Shown here: positions 1-7,460 of the stretch, piece by piece
Layout of the letters: every line of letters begins with the position of its first letter
Numbering within the stretch: the stretch's first letter is position 1
Source of the DNA: CAYMSF01 sp964542255
GTDB taxonomy: Bacteria; Verrucomicrobiota; Lentisphaeria; Victivallales; Victivallaceae
Assembly (NCBI GenBank): GCA_964542255.1
Contig: CAZITV010000001.1
Span: forward strand, 1 to 64,000
Length of the DNA stretch: 64,000 nucleotides
Direction of reading: 5' to 3'
Position numbers and translations under genes: made by a program
Notes under the pieces: model-generated
What the model was told of the DNA's origin: nothing
Databases searched by the model: none
Seen by the model: only the letters and a program-made list of their open reading frames with translations

Positions 1-31
1 AATAAAAATGGCGTGGTTTTTACACCACGCC
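1..31 (-). terminator. Intrinsic terminator after groEL
   Basis: An 8-bp perfect stem (10-17 paired with 24-31) has a 6-nt loop. Read on the minus strand, the stem is followed by ATTTTTATT. It begins 37 nt past the groEL stop codon, as expected for a rho-independent terminator ending the dnaK-groES-groEL transcript. Confidence 0.8.
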
Positions 32-67
32 AAAACAGTCAAATGTGACTTGGTCGAACTGGAAGAA

Positions 68-1726
68 TTACATCATTCCGCCCATTCCGCCCATACCGCC
101 CATTCCACCGCCCATTCCGCCGCCCATACCACCACCGGCAGGAGCTGCTTCCTTTTCCTTAATGTCAGTAATCAGACATTCAGTAGTCAAAAGCAAACCG
201 GATATGGATGCCGCATTTTGCAATGCTGAACGTGTAACCTTAGTCGGGTCAATGATGCCGCATTTTAACATGTCAACATATTTTCCGGTAGCTACGTCGA
301 AACCTTCGCCGGCCTTCATATCATAAACTGTTTTTACCACGATACTGCCTTCATACCCGCCATTTGTGGCAAGTTGACGCAGAGGTTCTTCAATAGCGCG
401 TTCGACAATAGCTTTGCCAATCGCTTCATCGCCAGAAAGCTTCATGTCTTTGAGGACTTTGCCAGCACGCAGGAGAGCGACACCGCCTCCAGGAACAATG
501 CCTTCTTCAACAGCGGCACGAGTTGCATGCAGTGCGTCTTCAACGCGGGCTTTCTTTTCTTTCATTTCAGTTTCTGTGGCAGCACCAACATTAATTACAG
601 CAACACCGCCGGCAAGTTTAGCCAAGCGTTCTTGCAGTTTTTCGCGATCATAATCGGAAGTGGTTTCTTCAATTTCTTTACGAATTTGATTGACTCTGCC
701 GATAATAGCGCTTTGAGTGCCAGCACCTTCGACGATGGTGGTATTATCCTTGTCAACAGTGATACGTTTTGCCTTACCAAGCTGAGCAATGGTAACGCTT
801 TCAAGTTTAATACCTAAATCTTCGGTAATGCAGGTGCCGCCAGTGAGGACAGCAATGTCCTGCAGCATAGCCTTGCGGCGGTCGCCAAATCCAGGGGCTT
901 TGACTGCGCAAACATTGAGGGTTCCACGCATTTTGTTGATGACCAGAGTTGCCAGGGCTTCACCTTCAACGTCTTCAGCGATAATCAGTAATGGTTTGCT
1001 TTCTTTGGCAACCATTTGGAGCAACGGCAGCATATCATTCAGGCTGCTGATTTTCTTTTCGTTGATTAACAAGTAGCAATCATCGAGTACTGCTTCCATT
1101 GCTTCTGTATCGTTAACGAAGTATGGAGACAGGTAGCCTTTATCAAACTGCATACCTTCAACAACGTCCAGGGTTGTTTCGATAGTTTTGGCTTCTTCAA
1201 CAGTAATGGTACCGTCTTTGCCAACTTTGTCCATTGCTTCAGCAATAATTTCACCAATAGCGGCGTCGCCATTTGCAGAAATTGTTGCAACTTGAGCAAC
1301 TTGCTCTCTGTCGCCAACGCTTTTTGACAGCTTAGATAATTGGCGAACCATAGCTTCTACTGCTTTGTCAATACCGCGTTTGAGTTCCATCGGATTTGCT
1401 CCAGCCGTGACATTCTTCAAGCCTTCGCGGTAGATTGCTTCAGCAAGAACTGTTGCTGTAGTAGTACCATCTCCGGCGATGTCAGAAGTTTTGCTGGCAA
1501 CTTCTTTTACCATTTGCGCGCCCATATTGGCAAAAGGACACTCAAGTTCGATTTCTTTAGCAACAGTTACCCCGTCTTTAGTGACGGTAGGGGAACCGTA
1601 TTTTTTATCAATCACGACATTGCGACCCTTTGGTCCGAGTGTGGCTTTTACAGCTTTGCTAAGCTGCTGCACGCCTGATAAAACCTTGCGGCGGGCCTCT
1701 TCGCTAAAAAGCAATTGTTTTGGCAT
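68..1726 (-). CDS. groEL: Chaperonin GroEL (60 kDa)
   Basis: This is the cytosolic 14-mer ATP-dependent folding chamber that works with GroES. The 552-residue length is normal for the family. The N-terminus ([19 protein letters not shown]) is typical, the ATP-site [12 protein letters not shown] motif lies near residues 86-97, and the C-terminus is a long Gly-Gly-Met tail as in classical GroEL. An AGGAGA ribosome site sits 8 nt before the ATG (1735-1740). It lies 44 nt downstream of groES on the same strand, so co-translation of the pair is expected. The identity is secure. The only mildly unusual point is the length of the GGM tail, whose codons make an imperfect tandem repeat at about 75-140. 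Confidence 0.99.
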   Translation of the reverse strand: MPKQLLFSEEARRKVLSGVQQLSKAVKATLGPKGRNVVIDKKYGSPTVTKDGVTVAKEIELECPFANMGAQMVKEVASKTSDIAGDGTTTATVLAEAIYREGLKNVTAGANPMELKRGIDKAVEAMVRQLSKLSKSVGDREQVAQVATISANGDAAIGEIIAEAMDKVGKDGTITVEEAKTIETTLDVVEGMQFDKGYLSPYFVNDTEAMEAVLDDCYLLINEKKISSLNDMLPLLQMVAKESKPLLIIAEDVEGEALATLVINKMRGTLNVCAVKAPGFGDRRKAMLQDIAVLTGGTCITEDLGIKLESVTIAQLGKAKRITVDKDNTTIVEGAGTQSAIIGRVNQIRKEIEETTSDYDREKLQERLAKLAGGVAVINVGAATETEMKEKKARVEDALHATRAAVEEGIVPGGGVALLRAGKVLKDMKLSGDEAIGKAIVERAIEEPLRQLATNGGYEGSIVVKTVYDMKAGEGFDVATGKYVDMLKCGIIDPTKVTRSALQNAASISGLLLTTECLITDIKEKEAAPAGGGMGGGMGGGMGGMGGMGGMM

Positions 1727-1770
1727 AATTTAGATCTCCTATTTTTGTTTTAAATTTAATGAATAATGAT

Positions 1771-2070
1771 TTAACCAATAACTGCGAGAATGTCTTCGGC
1801 GCTGACAATCTTATATTCTTTGTCGTTATATTTGACTTCAGTGCCGCCGTATTTACTGGTCAGAACAACATCGCCTACTTGAATGTCAAATGGAATTTTT
1901 TTACCTTTGTCGTCATTCTTGCCAGTGCCGACTGCAATAACTTTATATTCCTGCGGTTTTTCTTTGGCGGAATCAGGAATTACAATTCCACCTTTGATTT
2001 GTTCTGCGGTATCGTCTGCAATTTCGAGCAGGACACGATCGCCGAGCGGTTTAATTTTTACTTTTGCCAT
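1771..2070 (-). CDS. groES: Co-chaperonin GroES (10 kDa)
   Basis: This is the heptameric lid of the GroEL cage. The 99 residues match the family length. The protein opens [16 protein letters not shown] and contains the glycine-rich mobile-loop region ([14 protein letters not shown], about residues 24-37) that contacts GroEL. A longer reading frame extends to 2127, but the chosen ATG at 2068-2070 is preceded by AGGAGA (2080-2085) and gives the canonical N-terminus. It lies between dnaK and groEL on the same strand, so it is probably transcribed from the dnaK promoter, possibly with a local promoter in the 100-nt dnaK-groES gap. Confidence 0.98.
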   Translation of the reverse strand: MAKVKIKPLGDRVLLEIADDTAEQIKGGIVIPDSAKEKPQEYKVIAVGTGKNDDKGKKIPFDIQVGDVVLTSKYGGTEVKYNDKEYKIVSAEDILAVIG

Positions 2071-2128
2071 TTTTGGGGTTCTCCTTTGTTTTTTTGTTAA
2101 AGGTTCTTTACAATACAGTAATAACATC

Positions 2129-2152
2129 TAAACCGTACATGCGCACGGTTTA
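2129..2152. repeat. Inverted repeat between dnaK and groES
   Basis: An 8-bp perfect inverted repeat (2129-2136 with 2145-2152) has an 8-nt spacer. It lies 18 nt past the dnaK stop. Neither strand shows a strong T-run after it, so it is a poor terminator. It could be a processing or stability hairpin, or a protein-binding site in front of groES. It does not match the CIRCE element (TTAGCACTC-N9-GAGTGCTAA). Confidence 0.5.
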
Positions 2153-2170
2153 TTACAATATAGTTTTAGT

Positions 2171-4093
2171 TCATTTTTCGTCATCGACGATTTCAGCATC
2201 GACGATGTTGTCTTTAGAATTATTTGCTGAGTTCTGATTCTGGCTGGTACCCTGTGCTCCAGCACCTTGTTCATTAGACGCGGCGTTCTGCTGACTGTGC
2301 TGATAAACTTCCTGCCCTAACTTCATAAGATGCTGTTCAAGTTCCGTCATCGTTGATTTCATCGCCTCAGTATCATTGGATTCTAAAGACTTTTTGAGTT
2401 TTTCAATACCAGCTTCAATAGGAGCTTTTACGTCATTCGGAACTTTGTCACCATATTCTTTGAGCTGTTTCTCAGTCTGATAAATCATGGAATCGGCACG
2501 ATTTTTAACTTCAATTTTTTCTTTTATTGCTTTATCTTCGGACTCGTGCGCTTTGGCTTCATTAACCATCTTTTCAACATCCTGGTCAGACAATCCAGAG
2601 CTTGCGGTAATGGTAATTTTCTGTTCTTTGCCAGTACCTAAATCTTTTGCAGTTACGTGGAGAATGCCGTTTGCATCAATATCAAAAGTAACTTCTATTT
2701 GCGGAACGCCACGCGGTGCCGGCGGAATCCCATCCAAGCGGAATCTGCCAATGCTCTTATTGTCTTTCGCCATTTCACGTTCGCCTTGAAGGACGTGGAT
2801 ATCAACGGAAGGCTGGCTGTCGGCAGCAGTACTGAAAATCTCACTCTTTTTAGTCGGAATTGTGGTATTGCGCTCAATGAGTTTAGTTGATACACTGCCC
2901 AGAGTTTCTATGCCCAGAGAAAGCGGCGTGACATCAAGCAGCACAATGTCTTGAACTTCTCCGCCAAGGACTCCACCTTGAATTGCTGCACCGGCAGCTA
3001 CGACTTCGTCTGGATTAACACCCTTGTGCGGCTCTTTGCCGAATATAGATTTGGCTTTTTCTGTAACTTTAGGCATTCTTGTCATGCCGCCCACCAAAAT
3101 TACTTCATTAATTTTAGAGGTATTGACTCCGGCATCGCGGATACATGACATACATGGATTTACTGTCTTTTCAACAAGACTATCTGTCTGTTTCTCTAAA
3201 TCAGCACGGGTCAACGTTCTATTCATATGCAATGGACCATTCTGATTCATTGTAATAAACGGCAGATTAATGTCAGTAGACATACTTGATGACAGTTCGC
3301 ATTTAGCTTTTTCAGCAGCTTCTTTTAGACGCTGTAATGCCTGCGGATCTTTACGTAAATCAACACCGTTTTCGTGTTGAAATTCGTCTGCAAGGAAGTT
3401 CATGAGCACCTGGTCAAAATCGTCGCCACCAAGATGGGTGTCGCCATTCGTTGCTTTAACTTCAAATACGCCTTCACCAATTTCCAAAATGGATATATCG
3501 AAAGTTCCACCGCCCAAGTCATAAACTGCTACAGTTTCTTCAATTTTGTTTTTATCAAGTCCGTATGCCAATGATGCCGCGGTCGGTTCATTAATAATTC
3601 GCAGCACTTCCAGACCTGCAATCTTTCCTGCATCTTTGGTGGCTTGACGCTGGCTGTCATTAAAATATGCAGGAACAGTAACCACTGCCTGCTTAATTTC
3701 TTCACCTAAATAAGCTTCAGCATCAGTCTTTAATTTTTGCAAAATCATCGCAGAAATTTCTGGAGGGGAATAGGTTTTGTCATTAATCTTTATGTGAGCA
3801 TCGCCATTTTTTGCTTCAACCACTTCATAAGGCACCAATTCACGTTCACGACCAACTTCAGAAAATTTTCTTCCCATAAAACGTTTTACGGAGAAAATCG
3901 TATTTTTAGGATTTGTAATCGCTTGCCTTTTTGCAGTTTGACCAACTAAACGTTCGCCACTTTTAGTAAATGCGACAATTGATGGCGTCGTTCTGTTACC
4001 TTCAGCGTTGGCGATAACTTTAGCTTCACCATTTTCCATCACGGCCATACAACTATTTGTTGTACCTAAATCAATACCAAGTATCTTTCCCAT
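2171..4093 (-). CDS. dnaK: Chaperone DnaK (Hsp70)
   Basis: This ATP-driven chaperone works with DnaJ and GrpE, neither of which is encoded nearby. It has 640 residues. The nucleotide-binding domain starts [19 protein letters not shown], with the second phosphate loop [15 protein letters not shown] near 190-205 and the adenosine motif [10 protein letters not shown] near 337-346. The substrate domain (about 390-505) and a helical lid are followed by a Gln/Asn/Gly-rich linker and the usual acidic end ([10 protein letters not shown]). A GAGGT ribosome site precedes the ATG. It is the first gene of a dnaK-groES-groEL cluster, and a sigma-54 type promoter lies about 50 nt upstream. Confidence 0.99.
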   Translation of the reverse strand: MGKILGIDLGTTNSCMAVMENGEAKVIANAEGNRTTPSIVAFTKSGERLVGQTAKRQAITNPKNTIFSVKRFMGRKFSEVGRERELVPYEVVEAKNGDAHIKINDKTYSPPEISAMILQKLKTDAEAYLGEEIKQAVVTVPAYFNDSQRQATKDAGKIAGLEVLRIINEPTAASLAYGLDKNKIEETVAVYDLGGGTFDISILEIGEGVFEVKATNGDTHLGGDDFDQVLMNFLADEFQHENGVDLRKDPQALQRLKEAAEKAKCELSSSMSTDINLPFITMNQNGPLHMNRTLTRADLEKQTDSLVEKTVNPCMSCIRDAGVNTSKINEVILVGGMTRMPKVTEKAKSIFGKEPHKGVNPDEVVAAGAAIQGGVLGGEVQDIVLLDVTPLSLGIETLGSVSTKLIERNTTIPTKKSEIFSTAADSQPSVDIHVLQGEREMAKDNKSIGRFRLDGIPPAPRGVPQIEVTFDIDANGILHVTAKDLGTGKEQKITITASSGLSDQDVEKMVNEAKAHESEDKAIKEKIEVKNRADSMIYQTEKQLKEYGDKVPNDVKAPIEAGIEKLKKSLESNDTEAMKSTMTELEQHLMKLGQEVYQHSQQNAASNEQGAGAQGTSQNQNSANNSKDNIVDAEIVDDEK

Positions 4094-4145
4094 ATTATCT
4101 ACCTCGCTTTTAATTTTTTTAAAAACTTAATGTCAAATTCTCATA

Positions 4146-4162
4146 AGCAAATGCCGTGCCAA
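4146..4162 (-). promoter_or_regulatory. Sigma-54 (-24/-12) promoter for dnaK
   Basis: On the minus strand the sequence reads TTGGCACG-GCAT-TTGCTT. This matches the published sigma-54 consensus (YTGGCACG-N4-TTGCW) at every defined position, and the invariant GG and GC are 12 nt apart. The predicted start is near 4135, giving a leader of about 40 nt before the dnaK ATG. The match and position are seen in the sequence; use in vivo is inferred. It would need RpoN and an enhancer-binding activator, neither encoded here. Confidence 0.7.
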
Positions 4163-4550
4163 GTTGTGACGATAAAGTGTAGTCAGAGTCGATTATTTAA
4201 AAGGTATAATGCGATTAGTAAGCTCAAGAATCGAGTACAATTATTGCTATTTATGTTAATATTATGTTTTTGAAATGATAGCGCATAATTTAGTTTTAAG
4301 TCATTATAAAATGTTATTTTGAGTTAATGATGCTAGGTCAATGCAATCAAATTTAATTATTAAATGTCTCCATTAAATGTCGCACTGGGACAAATTGTCA
4401 CTGCAATGTTGAGGTGTTTGCTTACGATGATATGTCGCTAACTTGGCAGATTGTGACAGATTTTCTTATAGCTAAAAGCTGTAAAAAAGATTATGAAAAT
4501 GATAGTGTTATTGTTTGCTAATTGATATTATGTGATTTATATTAAACTTT
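4163..4550. other. Non-coding region between dnaK promoter and rnpB
   Basis: About 390 nt of AT-rich DNA without a credible gene. An 11-nt palindrome (GACAA-A-TTGTC, 4389-4399) and related TTGTGAC/TTGTCAC words at 4164-4170, 4395-4401 and 4451-4457 could be binding sites for an activator of the upstream-facing sigma-54 promoter; this is speculative. The stretch must also contain the promoter for rnpB on the plus strand. TTGTTT at 4511 and TATATT at 4538 are present but spaced too far apart for a confident call. Confidence 0.4.
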
Positions 4551-4907
4551 GTGCGGTGTCAGTAGGCAGTCGCTCTATGGTAACGTAGAGAGGAAAGTCC
4601 GGACTACACAGAGCGGGGAGTCCTTTTGTTAAGGAAGGATACTGCGAACTATACGTCGCGGGAAGGAAAGCGCAACAGAAAATATACCGCCTGAGTATTC
4701 GTATTCTGGTAAGGGTGAAAAGGTGGGGTAAAAGCCCACCGGGTGCAAGTGAGAACTGCACCGCTTGGCAAGCCCCTCCCGTAGCAAGACCAAATAGGGG
4801 ATGAGTCACTGCTCGTGACGCTTGAGTCCCGGGTTCTGGTCGCTTAGATAGATGATTGCCGCTTGCATTCGTGCAAGCACAGAATCCGGCTTATTCTGTC
4901 GCCGCAT
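4551..4907 (+). ncRNA. rnpB: RNase P RNA, bacterial class A
   Basis: This is the catalytic RNA that trims tRNA 5' leaders. The conserved 5' core GAGGAAAGTCCGGACT lies at 4589-4604, and the matching 3' core (AGAATCCGGCTTATTC) at 4881-4896; together they form helix P4. The ends pair as P1: TGCGGTG at 4552-4558 with CGCCGCA at 4900-4906. Internal GCAACAGAAA and GGTAAGGGTGAAAAGGTG(G) segments are also typical. The length of about 357 nt fits class A. Exact ends are estimated from the P1 pairing. Confidence 0.95.
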
Positions 4908-4920
4908 TTATTTACTTTGT

Positions 4921-4955
4921 CAGCAAAATTAGCATTTGCTGTAGTTGTCTTTTTA
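4921..4955 (+). terminator. Probable terminator after rnpB
   Basis: A 7-bp stem (CAGCAAA 4921-4927 with TTTGCTG 4935-4941) has a 7-nt loop. It is followed within about 6 nt by a CTTTTT run. The stem is AT-rich, so it is moderate in strength, but it is well placed 14 nt after the RNase P RNA. Confidence 0.5.
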
Positions 4956-5038
4956 GCTTTATTAACTGTACAACAAAAATTTAATTATTGTTAGACGTAA
5001 CAGTCATTTAAATGCAGCAGCATCGCGGAGTTCTTTTA

Positions 5039-5563
5039 ATGAATTTAGATAAAATTAAGGCGGCAGTAAGAAACGTTCCAAATTTCCCCAAACCGGGCAT
5101 AATTTATAAAGATATTACTCCATTACTGCAGGACCGTGATATATTATCATATCTGATTAAGTATTTGGCAGATAATTATCGTGATCAACACCCAGATTAT
5201 ATCGCAGGAATTGAGGCGCGGGGATTTATTCTTGGTGCAGCCATGGCGGTAGAACTCGGCTGTGGTTTTGTGCCGATTCGCAAGAAGGGCAAATTGCCAT
5301 ATCATACTTTACAGCAATCCTATTCACTTGAATATGGCGAGGCAACGATTGAGGTGCATACTGATGCGTTTCCTCCTGGTGCGAAAGTAGTGTTGGTTGA
5401 TGACTTGCTTGCGACTGGTGGTACAGCAAGTGCGGCAGTTACATTGCTGAATAGACTAAAAGCTAATATCATTGGCATAGAATTTATAATTGATTTAGCT
5501 TTTCTACATGGACGCGAATGCCTGCAATCGTATCCTGTTAGAGCATTAATAACAGAAAATTAG
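5039..5563 (+). CDS. apt: Adenine phosphoribosyltransferase
   Basis: It salvages adenine by condensing it with PRPP to give AMP in the cytoplasm. The 174 residues begin MNLDKIKAAVRNVPNFPKPG. The family signature FPKPGIIYKDITPLL lies near 17-31, and the PRPP-binding loop VVLVDDLLATGGTASA near 121-136. The start at 5039 is preferred over an in-frame ATG at 5012 because GCGGAG lies 8 nt upstream and the N-terminus then fits the family. It stands 20 nt before a phosphoesterase gene on the same strand. Confidence 0.96.
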   Translation: MNLDKIKAAVRNVPNFPKPGIIYKDITPLLQDRDILSYLIKYLADNYRDQHPDYIAGIEARGFILGAAMAVELGCGFVPIRKKGKLPYHTLQQSYSLEYGEATIEVHTDAFPPGAKVVLVDDLLATGGTASAAVTLLNRLKANIIGIEFIIDLAFLHGRECLQSYPVRALITEN

Positions 5564-5582
5564 CCATCATCTTAGGGTAATA

Positions 5583-6398
5583 ATGACAAAATATGCGATA
5601 ATAAGTGATATTCACTCCAATACTGATGCATTACGCGTTGTTCTCGATAAGTGTGAAGAAAATCATGTTGACAAATTTATCTGTCTCGGTGATATCGTTG
5701 GGTATAATGCTGAACCTAAAGAATGCTTATCAATTATTAGGGGACTGTCTCCCATTGCAGTTGTTAAAGGTAATCACGATGATTACGTGTCCAATAATGA
5801 AAAAGAGATGGAAGGATTTAATCAGCACGCTCAAAAAGCTGTACTGTGGACTAAGGAGCAATTGGACGAAGAAGAGTTGGGCTGGTTATTCAGATTGCCA
5901 TACCGGGCAACGGTTCAAGGTACGAATATTACAATTGTCCACGCTACGCTAGACTCCCCTGACCAATGGGGGTATATTTTCGACGCGCATCATGCTGCTG
6001 ACAACTTTACCTATCAGTTTACACAGATTTGTTTCTGTGGTCATTCACATGTTCCCATCGCTTTTTGCAAGAAGCCAATCTCAACTTCTTCTGATAAACC
6101 AATTGAAGAAATTGCAGAATGGGCGAATTTGCCTGGCGAAGGGATGTTTCCAAAAAACGTTCATGAATCCGATGAATTAAAGATATCACTCAAAACTGGA
6201 TTTAAATACTTGATAAATGTTGGAAGCGTTGGTCAGCCGAGAAATCGCGATCCTCGTGCATCATTTGCCATTTATGACAGTGAGGAGAAGGTGGTGACCA
6301 GATATCGTTTACCTTATGATATTGTGTCAGCCCAAAATAAAATTTATCAAGTCGGTTTGCCAGAACGTTTAGCGCTGCGGTTGGAGTCAGGCAATTAA
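5583..6398 (+). CDS. Metallophosphoesterase (YfcE/UPF0025-like)
   Basis: A 271-residue cytoplasmic calcineurin-fold phosphoesterase. The binuclear metal motifs are all visible: SDIHSN (about 8-13), LGDIVGYN (about 35-42), GNHDD (about 63-67), a histidine in VHATLDS (about 119-125), and CGHSHVP (about 155-161). The family includes phosphodiesterases, diadenosine tetraphosphatases and serine/threonine phosphatases, so the substrate cannot be read from sequence. It starts 19 nt after apt, possibly as a two-gene operon. There is no obvious terminator; a 17-nt palindrome (6391-6407) overlaps its stop codon. Confidence 0.85.
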   Translation: MTKYAIISDIHSNTDALRVVLDKCEENHVDKFICLGDIVGYNAEPKECLSIIRGLSPIAVVKGNHDDYVSNNEKEMEGFNQHAQKAVLWTKEQLDEEELGWLFRLPYRATVQGTNITIVHATLDSPDQWGYIFDAHHAADNFTYQFTQICFCGHSHVPIAFCKKPISTSSDKPIEEIAEWANLPGEGMFPKNVHESDELKISLKTGFKYLINVGSVGQPRNRDPRASFAIYDSEEKVVTRYRLPYDIVSAQNKIYQVGLPERLALRLESGN

Positions 6399-6407
6399 GT
6401 TAATTGC
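6391..6407. repeat. Palindrome overlapping a stop codon
   Basis: GCAATTAA-G-TTAATTGC is a perfect 8+1+8 palindrome that covers the TAA of the phosphoesterase gene. No T-run follows, so it is a weak terminator candidate. It could be chance in AT-rich DNA. Confidence 0.4.
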
Positions 6408-6869
6408 TGGGTATCAAATATTGATCGAATGCGTTATGCGGCAATACTTAGTTCTACATTCAATTTGTGTTTAAATGCCACGTGGATAATGTCAATTCGT
6501 TGCTTTCACTTGTCACCTTATTAAATTATTTTAATGAAAGTATCTTCATACCTTACGATGTAATTTGACTAATCGAGCATAGTGGTGTATTCATATTTTA
6601 TTGTTATTTTACTTTAAGTTTATTTGTTGTGCTTAATCGGTTCAAAAATTATCTGCTAACCAATAATGTCAACGGGTGAATAGGCATTGGCTTTGCCGAT
6701 TTTAAGTGTTTGGCGATATGTTTGGGCATACACAGCGGTAAAATGTAAATGTTGAACGATAATTTATGGCGATAATTGTACAAAAGAGCCAGTTGCCGTC
6801 TAGCAATTTGAGCAAATTTGGTATAAAACAAGAGTTGTTTTCATCAATAATTGTCAACGTTTTTTGACA
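6408..6869. other. Intergenic region, no gene seen
   Basis: About 460 nt of AT-rich sequence between the phosphoesterase and nuclease genes. A 60-codon frame on the minus strand has no ribosome site and no recognisable product. The only structure noted is the 8-bp hairpin at 6850-6871, which runs into the nuclease start. Confidence 0.5.
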
Positions 6870-6871
6870 AT
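6850..6871 (+). repeat. Hairpin over the nuclease start
   Basis: ATTGTCAA (6850-6857) pairs perfectly with TTGACAAT (6864-6871) across a 6-nt loop. The right arm covers the first two bases of the nuclease ATG at 6870. No Shine-Dalgarno sequence is visible, so the hairpin could limit translation or mark a site that binds protein. Confidence 0.45.
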
Positions 6872-7367
6872 GGCATTTTCTTATATGATAAAAAAAATAT
6901 TAATAACGTTTTTGCTCTTGTGTTGTATCGTAATTATTGCCGAGAACGTACGTCTAACCGGCATCGTTACTGTTGTTCATGATGGTGACTCGTTTACACT
7001 AACTAGCGGGACCCAGAATTATGAAATTAGACTTTGGGGAATTGATGCCCCGGAATATTTGCAGAATGGCGGCAGAGAAGCAACTAAGTATCTTATTATG
7101 CTGATAAAATCCATTGAGGTAACTGTTGAAAAGGTTGATGTTGATGGTTATGGTCGTACTGTTGCCAAAGTTTATCGTAAAGACCAGTATATCAATTTGG
7201 CGATGATTACTGCCGGTCAGGCATGGTGGTATAAACGATATGCCCCAAATGAAGATTCATTCCGCAACGCTGAGAAAAAAGCCCGCGATAAAAAAATAGG
7301 GCTGTGGCGCGAAACTAACCCGGTAAACCCTCGTGACTGGCGACTTGAACACAAAGACAATGAGTGA
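6870..7367 (+). CDS. Exported thermonuclease-family (SNase) nuclease
   Basis: A secreted or periplasmic staphylococcal-nuclease-like enzyme of about 165 residues that would hydrolyse DNA or RNA with calcium. A hydrophobic signal segment (KKILITFLLLCCIVIIA) precedes the OB-fold domain. Visible family motifs are VVHDGDSFTLT (substrate/metal site), RLWGIDAPE (catalytic Arg and metal Asp), DGYGRTVAKVY, and AGQAWWYKRYAP plus ARDKKIGLW at the end. The start is uncertain: ATG at 6870 or 6885 (MIKKILIT) both work and neither has a ribosome site. The 6885 start gives the more classical signal peptide. The substrate and cell location are inferred from the family. Confidence 0.88.
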   Translation: MAFSYMIKKILITFLLLCCIVIIAENVRLTGIVTVVHDGDSFTLTSGTQNYEIRLWGIDAPEYLQNGGREATKYLIMLIKSIEVTVEKVDVDGYGRTVAKVYRKDQYINLAMITAGQAWWYKRYAPNEDSFRNAEKKARDKKIGLWRETNPVNPRDWRLEHKDNE

Positions 7368-7460
7368 TTACGTATTGCTCAATATCCATCATCACCGCAG
7401 CTGTTCAAATTCACTTTAAGTTCTTGAACTTTTGTTATCCAAGCGGTATGTTTTAAAATT

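Noticed and set aside
45..326. Pro/Ile-rich reading frame on the plus strand opposite the groEL tail
   Set aside because: It is the antisense of the Gly-Gly-Met repeat; no ribosome site and no family.
2071..2170. CIRCE element before groES
   Set aside because: No TTAGCACTC-N9-GAGTGCTAA or close variant is present; the inverted repeat there has a different sequence and spacing.
4537..4809. 90-codon minus-strand frame
   Set aside because: It lies antisense to RNase P RNA and has no coding features.
6649..6831. 60-codon minus-strand frame in the intergenic region
   Set aside because: No ribosome site, no recognisable product, AT-rich sequence.
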